DNA from: Yoonia vestfoldensis SKA53
GTDB lineage: Bacteria; Pseudomonadota; Alphaproteobacteria; Rhodobacterales; Rhodobacteraceae
Assembly: GCF_000152785.1 (NCBI RefSeq)
Contig: NZ_CH672414.1
Span: 105,432 to 169,431 of the forward strand
DNA: 64,000 nt
Direction of reading: 5' to 3'
The translations under genes were made by a program, and so were the position numbers. Within the stretch, counting starts at the first letter, position 1. Each line of letters starts with the position of its first letter. A model generated the notes under the pieces. That model saw only the letters and a program-made list of their open reading frames with translations, made no database searches and was not told where the DNA came from. Of the stretch, positions 1 through 6,696 are shown one piece after another.

Positions 1-273
1 TGTATTTGCTGGCAATCCCGCTGGGGCTGTTTATCGCGCTATTCCTGAACCAGAATGTGCGCGGTATGAAGGCTGTATAAATCCCTGTTCTTTTTCCCTT
101 TTGTCATCAGTCAGGTTGTCGTCGGTCTGGTGTTTTCGTGGTTCTATCTGCCCAATAACGGGCTGTTCACGATCGTGACCGGCTGGTTCGGGTTTGAAAT
201 CAGCGGCGGCGTGCTGGGCACCAACACGGGCGGGATGCGCATCACAGCGCACCCCTTGGGGGAGGATCAATAG
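1..273 (+). pseudogene. Sugar ABC transporter permease fragment, frameshifted and 3'-truncated
   Basis: The gene enters from the left edge. Bases 3-80 read a hydrophobic permease segment (LAIPLGLFIALFLNQN) that stops at TAA 78-80. From base 73 the next frame continues the same protein (SLFFFPFVISQVVVGLVFSW) to TAG 271-273. One extra base near 74-76 explains the break. MalF/UgpA-type inner-membrane permeases normally run to about 290 residues and carry an EAA loop that contacts the ATPase. Here similarity fades after a GWFGFE motif and the frame ends, so the C-terminal half is absent. The 3' end runs head-on into the solute-binding gene, which lies on the other strand, whereas such genes are normally co-directional. 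I infer a rearrangement junction near 230-270. The family call is good; the exact subfamily is not known. Confidence 0.7.
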
Positions 274-1526
274 ACGTCCTGACGCGTGGCTTCCAGCCGT
301 TCCAGGATGTCATCCAGATTGTCTGGAAACACCATGAATTCCTGGAACCCTTCCATGCCCGCAGCGGCCATTTCGGCAGGTGCATCGCGGTCAAAGAATT
401 GGGCGATCCCGCCGGGCGCGCCGCTTGACAGCATCTGGAACCCTTGCTGCAGAAACTTGTCTTCATCAACCGAGGACAGCGCGTTCACCGGCAGCTGGCC
501 AAGGTTTGCGCCGTTGTTGATCAGCGTCTGGTTTTCAGCCGAGACCACGAAGCGCAGGAATTCACGCGCGGCTTCTTTGTTCTGGGCAGCTGAGGGGATG
601 TGGAACGTGTCGGTCGGTGCGTCTTCACCCTTTGGAATACCGGGGGTGATTTCGACGAATTGATAAAAATCCAGCTGGTTATCGGTCAGACCGGCCTCGC
701 GCAATGGTGCAACGGCGAAGTTGCCCATCAGATAGCTGGCAGCTTCGCCATTGACCATGAAGGGCAGGGCTTCTTGCCAGCTGTAGTTCTGGTGGTCGTC
801 GATAAAGGCACCCATGTCGATCAGCGTGCGCCAGTTTTCAAAGGTCGCGCGCACCTCGTCACTGGTCCAGCTTTCTTCGCCATTGGTCAGGCGCGCGTGA
901 AAGTCATAGCCGTTGGTGCGCATGTTCAGATAATCGAACCAGCCGCCAGCGGTCCACAGGAACTTGGTCCCGATGGTGTAGCATTTGATGCCGTTGTCGA
1001 TCAGTGTCTGGCAATTGGCCAGCTCTTCTTGCCATGTTGTAGGCTCGGTCAGGCCGAACTGGTCAAAGATGTCTTTGCGGTAATAGACGCCCCATTGGTA
1101 ATAGGTGTAAGGCACGCCATATTGCGCATCGCCCACGGTCAGCGCACCTTTGGTGGAGCCAAGCTCTTCGCTCATCGATCCGTCCCAGATGTCGGACACG
1201 TCTTCGAACAGACCGGCCTCGACATAGGGCAGCATGCGGTTGGCGGCGTACCAGTTGGCAACGTCCGGCGCATTGGCGGTCAGGAAGTTGCGGATCTGGG
1301 TTTTATAGGCTTCACGGTCGATCACCGTCAGTTCGATGTTCAGGTCGGGGTGCATCTCGCCGAAACGCGCGACCATGCCTTCCATCACTGCGCGGGGCGC
1401 AGGGTTGGACATGTCCGAGAAAATGACCAGATCGCCCGACAGCGATTGTGCATTGGCCGGCATGGCAGATGCCGCGATGCCCGCTGCAACGAACGCCGCG
1501 AACGACGTTTTCAGAATGGAACGCAT
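267..1526 (-). CDS. Extracellular solute-binding protein, sugar ABC transporter (family 1)
   Basis: A 419-residue periplasmic binding protein for a carbohydrate-type ABC importer. The chosen start gives a clear Sec signal peptide (MRSILKTSF, then an Ala-rich core ending in PANAQS); an upstream in-frame ATG at 1568 would add a non-signal leader and is rejected. The mature part has the family 1 layout, with an early LVIFSDMSNPAP strand and a central WFDYLNMRTNG segment. The gene ends head-on against a broken permease on the other strand. An IclR regulator starts divergently about 160 bp upstream, followed by a matching ATPase gene. A sugar or polyol substrate is inferred from the family; the actual ligand is unknown. 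No intact permease is visible in the window, so import may depend on genes outside it. Confidence 0.85.
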   Translation of the reverse strand: MRSILKTSFAAFVAAGIAASAMPANAQSLSGDLVIFSDMSNPAPRAVMEGMVARFGEMHPDLNIELTVIDREAYKTQIRNFLTANAPDVANWYAANRMLPYVEAGLFEDVSDIWDGSMSEELGSTKGALTVGDAQYGVPYTYYQWGVYYRKDIFDQFGLTEPTTWQEELANCQTLIDNGIKCYTIGTKFLWTAGGWFDYLNMRTNGYDFHARLTNGEESWTSDEVRATFENWRTLIDMGAFIDDHQNYSWQEALPFMVNGEAASYLMGNFAVAPLREAGLTDNQLDFYQFVEITPGIPKGEDAPTDTFHIPSAAQNKEAAREFLRFVVSAENQTLINNGANLGQLPVNALSSVDEDKFLQQGFQMLSSGAPGGIAQFFDRDAPAEMAAAGMEGFQEFMVFPDNLDDILERLEATRQDVY

Positions 1527-1683
1527 TATATCCTCCCTAGGTGCTTCCATGGTCCACCTTGGTTTCATTATATGAAACTAGGTTTTGCATATTGATACTT
1601 AATCGCAAAGCCGCTAGGCTTGTCAACAACCATGACGGGTCTGCAATAATATGTGTGGGCGACAGGCAGGGATCGGGGGGCGA

Positions 1684-2478
1684 ATGACAAGTGACGGGAC
1701 AGTCGGCAAAGCTTTGGAAGTGCTGGATCAGGTCGCCGCCTATGGTCGGCCCGTGCGGTTCAGCGAATTGCTGGCGGCATCACCTTTTCCCAAACCGACG
1801 CTGTATCGTTTCCTGCAAACGCTGACGAACCAGCGGATGCTGGCCTATGATCCCGACCGGCAGACCTATTCGCCGGGCGTGCGTCTGGTGCGGCTGGCCC
1901 ATGCGGCATGGGAACAATCCACGCTGGCACCGATCGCGCGGCCCCATATTGACGCGCTGTCTGCGGCGGTTGGCGAAACAGTGCATCTGGCGCAGTTGGA
2001 CCATGCGCAGGTGCTGTATATCGACAAGCGCAACGCCAACAAACCGGTGCAGATGTTCAGCCAGGCGGGCAAGGTCGGGCCTGCTTATTGCACCGGTGTG
2101 GGCAAGGTGATGCTGGCCTTTTGCGACCCTGCGGTGATCGCCGCTGTGATCGAACAGCAAAGTTTTCACCGCTTTACCGCCGCCACGCTGACCACGCCTG
2201 CCGCATTGCGCACCGAACTGTCCGCGATCCGGGCCAACGGCTATGGTTTCGACCGCGAGGAACATGAACCCGGCATCATCTGCATCGCCATGCCGATCCT
2301 GTCGGATGGCGGGCGCGTGCTGGGGGCTTTGTCGGTGACCAGCACGACCAGCCGGACCAATCTGGCCGGTCTGGAATCCTATGTGCCGATCCTGCAGGAC
2401 ACGGCGAGCAAGATTGCAAGGGACGCCCAAAGCTGGAGCTTTCCCGACCACGACGCAAAAGAACCAACGGGGAGATAG
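1684..2478 (+). CDS. IclR-family transcriptional regulator
   Basis: A 264-residue IclR-type regulator. The N-terminal winged helix-turn-helix covers about residues 5-75 (GKALEVLDQVAAYG, then PKPTLYRFLQTL as the recognition helix). The C-terminal IclR effector domain contains YCTGVGKVMLAF and the GYGFDREEHEPGIICIA stretch typical of the family. ATG 1684 is preferred over an upstream ATG because a G-rich Shine-Dalgarno (GGGGGG) lies just before it and the HTH begins right after. It is divergent from the solute-binding gene and 3 bp upstream of the ABC ATPase, so it probably controls both the transporter and the downstream dehydratase. IclR proteins commonly sense small organic acids or sugars; the effector here is not known. 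Confidence 0.9.
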   Translation: MTSDGTVGKALEVLDQVAAYGRPVRFSELLAASPFPKPTLYRFLQTLTNQRMLAYDPDRQTYSPGVRLVRLAHAAWEQSTLAPIARPHIDALSAAVGETVHLAQLDHAQVLYIDKRNANKPVQMFSQAGKVGPAYCTGVGKVMLAFCDPAVIAAVIEQQSFHRFTAATLTTPAALRTELSAIRANGYGFDREEHEPGIICIAMPILSDGGRVLGALSVTSTTSRTNLAGLESYVPILQDTASKIARDAQSWSFPDHDAKEPTGR

Positions 2479-2481
2479 GCG

Positions 2482-3543
2482 ATGTCCGGTGTCACGCTGA
2501 AGAATGTGGTCAAACGCTACGGCGACGTGCAGGTCATCCACGGCATCGACCTGGCCATCGGTGACGGGGAATTCTGCGTCTTCGTCGGCCCTTCGGGCTG
2601 TGGCAAATCCACCTTGCTGCGGATGGTTGCCGGGCTGGAGGAAACGACCGAAGGCAGCATGTCTATTGGCGAGCGTGACGTGACACGGCTTGACCCGTCG
2701 CAGCGCGGCGTGGCGATGGTGTTCCAGACCTACGCGCTTTATCCGCATATGACCGTGCGCGAAAACATGGGCTTTGGCCTGAAAATGAACGGCCATCCCA
2801 AAAAGGTCATCGCCGAAAAGGTGGCCGAGGCGACGCGGATTCTGAAACTCGAACCCTATCTTGATCGCAAACCCGCTGCCCTGTCCGGCGGTCAGCGCCA
2901 GCGCGTGTCCATCGGGCGCGCCATCGTGCGCGGGCCAGAGGTGTTCTTGTTTGACGAACCCCTGTCCAACCTTGACGCTGAATTGCGGGTGGAAATGCGG
3001 GTCGAAATCGCGCGGCTTCACCGCGAGATCGGTGCGACGATGATTTATGTCACCCATGATCAGGTCGAGGCGATGACCCTGGCCGACAAGATCGTGGTGC
3101 TGCGCGCGGGCCGGATCGAACAGGTCGGCGCCCCGATGGAATTGTACCGCGATCCTGACAACAAATTCGTGGCGGGGTTCATCGGATCGCCCGCAATGAA
3201 TTTTCTGGGTGGTACCGCCAAGGATGGCACAGTCACCGTTCCGGGGATGAAAGCCGATTTCGCAGGTGTGATCCCCGCCTCCTATAGCGGGGCCGTCACT
3301 TTGGGGATGCGCGCCGAACATCTGGCCGTCGATCCCGCAGGCGACACCCATACCGTCGATCTGACCGAAAGCCTTGGCGGGGTGTCCTTTGTCTATCTGA
3401 CCTCCGACACCGGCGAACGCATCGTGATCGAGGAACGCGGCGATGACCGGTCGGTCGAGGGCGCGCGCGTCGGCGTGACCATCGACAAATCCCGCCTTTA
3501 CCTGTTTGATGCCCAGACCGAGGTCCGCATCCGCAACGGGTGA
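2482..3543 (+). CDS. Sugar ABC transporter ATP-binding protein, UgpC/MalK type
   Basis: A 353-residue cytoplasmic ATPase that would power a carbohydrate importer. Walker A is GPSGCGKS at residues 36-43. The ABC signature LSGGQRQRVSIGRAI and the Walker B FLFDEPLSNLD follow in order, with the H-loop in IYVTHDQVEAMTLADKI. The C-terminal third (about 235-353) is the TOBE/regulatory extension typical of UgpC/MalK rather than of short ATPases. The gene starts 3 bp after the IclR stop and precedes the dehydratase by 30 bp, so the three look like one transcript. The matching solute-binding protein is divergent, and the only permease visible is the broken fragment at the left edge. Confidence 0.92.
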   Translation: MSGVTLKNVVKRYGDVQVIHGIDLAIGDGEFCVFVGPSGCGKSTLLRMVAGLEETTEGSMSIGERDVTRLDPSQRGVAMVFQTYALYPHMTVRENMGFGLKMNGHPKKVIAEKVAEATRILKLEPYLDRKPAALSGGQRQRVSIGRAIVRGPEVFLFDEPLSNLDAELRVEMRVEIARLHREIGATMIYVTHDQVEAMTLADKIVVLRAGRIEQVGAPMELYRDPDNKFVAGFIGSPAMNFLGGTAKDGTVTVPGMKADFAGVIPASYSGAVTLGMRAEHLAVDPAGDTHTVDLTESLGGVSFVYLTSDTGERIVIEERGDDRSVEGARVGVTIDKSRLYLFDAQTEVRIRNG

Positions 3544-3573
3544 TCCAAGGGTCTGGCTTGCAGGAGAAGAGAT

Positions 3574-4785
3574 TTGACACTGACCGCTGCCCTGATCGCG
3601 CAGACCTATGCGGCCATCGCCCCCGCGACGATCCGCACCCCGCTGATCCGCGCGACGCGGTTGTCGCACCTGCTCGGGATCGATCTTTATCTGAAACTGG
3701 AAAACCTGCAGCACACCAATGCGTTCAAAGCGCGCGGCGCGCTGGCAAAATTGCTGACGCTGGATGCGGCCGCGCGCAAGGCAGGCGTGATCGCTTGCAG
3801 TGCTGGCAACCATGCGCAAGGCGTGGCCTATCACGCGACACGGTTGGGCATCCCCTCGACCATCGTGATGCCGGAAGGGACGCCCTTCAACAAGGTCCAG
3901 CGCACCGCCGATCTGGGGGCCGAGGTGGTGATCCACGGCGCAGGCTTTGACGACAGCGTGCAATTCACGCTGGATCTGGCGGCGCAAAAGGGGATGACCT
4001 TTATCCATCCTTTCGATGATCCGGTGGTCGCAGCAGGCCAGGGCACGGTGGCGCTGGAAATGCTTGAACAGATGCCGGATCTGGATTGCATCGTGGTACC
4101 GGTGGGCGGCGGCGGGCTGATCGCGGGGATGGCGGTGGCGGCCAAATCGGTGAAATCCGCCATCACGATCATCGGCGCGCAGGCGCATTTGTTCGATGCC
4201 GCGAAAGCCCAGATCGAAGGGGTCGCGCCGCATTTTGCCGGTGCCACGCTCGCCGAAGGCATCGCCGTGCGCCAACCTGCCCCCGCCAATATCGCCGTGA
4301 TCCGCACCCATGTCGCCAGCATCGACAGCGCCAGCGAAAGCGAGATCGAAAGCGCGGTTTTCGACCTTTTGTCGCACGAAAAACTCGTCGCCGAAGGGGC
4401 AGCAGGCGCTGGTCTGGCGGTGATCAAAGCCAACCTTGCCCGTTTTGCCGGTCAAAAGGTCGGCCTTGTGATTTGCGGCGGAAACATCGATTCGCGCCTG
4501 CTCTCGACGCTGATCCTGCGCGGGCTGATGCGCGACGGGCGGATCACACGACTGGTGTTCGAAATCGACGACCGCCCCGGCCAGCTTGCCATGATCTCGC
4601 GCATCATCGGGGATGCGGGCGCGAATGTGATCGAGGTCATCCACCAGCGGATGATGCAAAGCGTGTCATTGAAAAAAGCCGAACTTGAAATCGTGATCGA
4701 GGCCCGCGACCAGCGCCATGTCGATGACATCACCGGCCTCTTGCGTGATGCGGGCCTGTCTGTGCGCACGGCCCAAGACCTTTAA
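3574..4785 (+). CDS. Threonine/serine ammonia-lyase with ACT domain
   Basis: A 403-residue PLP enzyme of the threonine dehydratase family, expected to deaminate threonine or serine to a 2-oxoacid and ammonia. The PLP lysine is K52 in NAFKARGA, where the family usually has S before FK. The phosphate-binding glycine loop is VGGGGLIAG. Residues about 330-403 (EIDDRPGQLAMISRII onward) form an ACT domain, as in the roughly 400-residue single-ACT forms. The start is TTG at 3574, with AGGAGA at 3562-3567 as ribosome-binding site. It follows the ABC ATPase closely, which suggests a catabolic rather than isoleucine-biosynthetic role. Related beta-hydroxyaspartate dehydratases share the fold but lack ACT, so that alternative is less likely. 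Confidence 0.82.
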   Translation: MTLTAALIAQTYAAIAPATIRTPLIRATRLSHLLGIDLYLKLENLQHTNAFKARGALAKLLTLDAAARKAGVIACSAGNHAQGVAYHATRLGIPSTIVMPEGTPFNKVQRTADLGAEVVIHGAGFDDSVQFTLDLAAQKGMTFIHPFDDPVVAAGQGTVALEMLEQMPDLDCIVVPVGGGGLIAGMAVAAKSVKSAITIIGAQAHLFDAAKAQIEGVAPHFAGATLAEGIAVRQPAPANIAVIRTHVASIDSASESEIESAVFDLLSHEKLVAEGAAGAGLAVIKANLARFAGQKVGLVICGGNIDSRLLSTLILRGLMRDGRITRLVFEIDDRPGQLAMISRIIGDAGANVIEVIHQRMMQSVSLKKAELEIVIEARDQRHVDDITGLLRDAGLSVRTAQDL

Positions 4786-4817
4786 CCTCATCGTTCGAGC
4801 CTAAATATCCCGGGGGG

Positions 4818-4853
4818 CCCCGGACCCTTGTCCGGGGCGGGGGCAGCGCCCCC
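4818..4853. terminator. Paired GC hairpins between convergent genes
   Basis: Two perfect hairpins stand back to back between the dehydratase and soeC, which end towards each other. The first has an 8-bp stem (CCCCGGAC, loop CCTT, GTCCGGGG; 4818-4837). The second has a 6-bp stem (GGGGGC, loop AGC, GCCCCC; 4839-4853). There is no U tract, so this is a possible bidirectional stop rather than a classical intrinsic terminator. Confidence 0.5.
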
Positions 4854-5726
4854 TCAGCGCTTGCCGTAATAGAGCCCCACCACATGTTCGGCCTGTGCAA
4901 AGAACAGCCAGCGCAGCACCAGCACGCCTGCGATATGGCTGACCAGCGCCAGCGCGCCCCAGATATGGCTGAACGGCACCAGCAGGAATATGATCGGCAG
5001 CACGAAGGCCAGCGCCACCGCGATGATCCGTAAACGCTGCGCATGTTTGCGGCCCACCACATGGATGAATTCGCGCATCAGGTAATTGGTGCCGGTATGG
5101 GGCGGCTCAAACGCGCGGACGGTACCGATATGGCCAAGGCCCGTGGCGCTGGCCATATCGGTGCCCGAGCGTGCCAGCCGCGTGTCACCCGTGACCCAAG
5201 TATAGACCTGCAAAGCGGCGGCAAGGCCCAGCAGAACCAGCGCCTCGGTCACTTGGCCACCGAGCAGCGCCCCGCCGCCAACCGACAGCGCCAAAAACAG
5301 CGCAGGCGTGGACCAATGCCGCCAGCGCGGCACGGTTTTCAACTGCGCATAGATCATGGCCGTGGTGAACACGGTCGCCAGCGCGCCAGCCGCCCCGAGC
5401 CATCCCAAAGGCGCCAGCACGGTGTCAAAAAACACCAGCCCCGCACCATAGGCGGCCATGATCAGCAGGGTTGCCACCGCGCAAATACCCTCTCGGCTCA
5501 ACCAGCTGGTCTGCCACTGGCTGAACGCCTTGATCGCGCGTTCCGGCCGCCCAAGGTGAAAGGTCGAGGCAAGCAATCCACCCACGGCCGCCAGATAGGC
5601 GATTGCGAACCAGATCAAGGCCATCAGCCCCGTGGGCGTGATCGCTCCGATCCCCAGCCAGAATAACAGCCCAAACCCAAGCCCCGAAAAAGTCGTGAAA
5701 ATGATGACAGAACTGGCAGGATGCAT
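4854..5726 (-). CDS. soeC: Sulfite dehydrogenase membrane anchor SoeC (DmsC/NrfD-like)
   Basis: A 290-residue polytopic membrane protein of the DmsC anchor family. It begins MHPASSVIIFTTFSGLGFG and contains several hydrophobic segments through to about residue 270. In SoeABC this subunit holds the molybdenum and iron-sulfur subunits on the cytoplasmic face of the inner membrane and passes sulfite electrons to the quinone pool. The start ATG (5724-5726) overlaps the soeB stop by one base (TAATG), so the two are translationally coupled; a longer upstream start would run into soeB. The family alone could equally be a DMSO reductase anchor. The Soe assignment rests on the neighbours: a TauE-type exporter, TauR and Tpa. 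Confidence 0.8.
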   Translation of the reverse strand: MHPASSVIIFTTFSGLGFGLLFWLGIGAITPTGLMALIWFAIAYLAAVGGLLASTFHLGRPERAIKAFSQWQTSWLSREGICAVATLLIMAAYGAGLVFFDTVLAPLGWLGAAGALATVFTTAMIYAQLKTVPRWRHWSTPALFLALSVGGGALLGGQVTEALVLLGLAAALQVYTWVTGDTRLARSGTDMASATGLGHIGTVRAFEPPHTGTNYLMREFIHVVGRKHAQRLRIIAVALAFVLPIIFLLVPFSHIWGALALVSHIAGVLVLRWLFFAQAEHVVGLYYGKR

Positions 5727-6487
5727 TATTTCGCCCCTCCGGGCAGAGCCGATAACGCCTTGTCCAGCCAATGAGCAAAGCCTTTGCCATCCGTGGCGAC
5801 CGGTTCCAGAAACGGGGCCAGCACGTCATATTCGGGCATCACGTCCTTGGGGCGTGGCGGCAGGTATTTGTTGACCGGCTTGGTGCCTTGTTCCGGCATC
5901 AGGTCGAACCCGCCACGGGCGGCCACCAGTTGTGATACATCCGAATCCACATCGCCCAGATCGCCGAAATGGCGCGCACCAGACGGACAGGTGCGCACGC
6001 AGGCGGGCACGCGGTCTTCTTCGGGGAGGTTTTCGTTATAGATGCGGTCCACGCAAAGCGTGCATTTTTTCATCACGCCTGCCTTGGCATCGAGTTCGCG
6101 TGCGCCATAAGGACAGGCCCAGGCGCATAGGCTGCAGCCGATACAATCGGCCTCGTTGACCAGCACGATGCCATCCTCGACGCGCTTATAGCTGGCCCCT
6201 GTAGGACAGACGGTAACACAGGGCGCGTCTTCGCAATGCAAGCAGGATTTGGGGAAATGGATCAGTTGGGCAGTGCCGACCTCTGGCTGCACCTCATAGG
6301 AATGGACGCGGTTGAGGAAGGTGCCCGACGGGTCGGCGCCATAGGCGTTCTGGTCGGACAAGGGCGCGCCGTAGTTTTCGGTATTCCAGCCTTTGCAGGA
6401 AATCACGCAGGCATGGCAGCCGACGCAGGTATCAAGGTCGATCACGAGCCCCAGTTTCTTGGCGGTGCTGGCAGGCAGTTGGGTCAT
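5726..6487 (-). CDS. soeB: Sulfite dehydrogenase iron-sulfur subunit SoeB
   Basis: A 253-residue electron-transfer subunit with four cysteine clusters in order: CVGCHACVISC, CLHCEDAPCVTVC, CIGCSLCAWAC, and CTLC with the distal CVRTC. This is the four [4Fe-4S] pattern of DmsB/SoeB proteins. There is no signal peptide, so it is expected in the cytoplasm between SoeA and SoeC. The C-terminal tail (about 190-253, with NKYLPPRPKDVMPEYD) extends beyond the clusters. It follows the 36-codon membrane peptide by 98 bp and overlaps soeC by one base. Confidence 0.83.
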   Translation of the reverse strand: MTQLPASTAKKLGLVIDLDTCVGCHACVISCKGWNTENYGAPLSDQNAYGADPSGTFLNRVHSYEVQPEVGTAQLIHFPKSCLHCEDAPCVTVCPTGASYKRVEDGIVLVNEADCIGCSLCAWACPYGARELDAKAGVMKKCTLCVDRIYNENLPEEDRVPACVRTCPSGARHFGDLGDVDSDVSQLVAARGGFDLMPEQGTKPVNKYLPPRPKDVMPEYDVLAPFLEPVATDGKGFAHWLDKALSALPGGAK

Positions 6488-6585
6488 GTCATTGGCCTAT
6501 GCTGGGGGTCGCGCCTTTCTGGCGAAAGACCTGGCCTCCGGCGGGGATATTTGGGCTTGGAAGATGATCGGGCATGGCAAGCAGG

Positions 6586-6696
6586 TCAGACGGGGACGCG
6601 CATGGCGGGGTCCCATGTGGCGATAAACCAGATGAAACTGCCAAGGGTGATTGTGACGAAAGCGATGATGAGAAGGATGATCTGGCCTTTGGTCAT
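6586..6696 (-). CDS. 36-residue single-span membrane peptide in the soe operon
   Basis: A 36-residue open frame opens with ATG overlapping the soeA stop as ATGA (6693-6696), a coupling seen throughout this operon. It encodes one hydrophobic span (residues about 5-28, QIILLIIAFVTITLGSFIWF) between a short MTKG head and a charged tail ending RVPV. It sits between the molybdenum subunit and the iron-sulfur subunit, where no other gene fits. I do not know a family for it. A small accessory or assembly peptide of the membrane complex is the simplest inference. Its length, coupling and clean transmembrane profile argue that it is translated, but nothing else proves it. Confidence 0.6.
   Translation of the reverse strand: MTKGQIILLIIAFVTITLGSFIWFIATWDPAMRVPV

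Noticed and set aside
1780-4659. A 959-codon open frame on the minus strand
   Set aside because: It is antisense to the IclR, ATPase and dehydratase genes, which have clear motifs and ribosome-binding sites. Its His/Arg/Gln-rich composition is the usual mirror of GC-rich codon bias.
6488-6585. Additional gene between the small membrane peptide and soeB
   Set aside because: 98 bp with no open frame of note; it contains only a GC-rich CCTCCGGCGGGGATATTT stretch of the kind common after Rhodobacterales genes.
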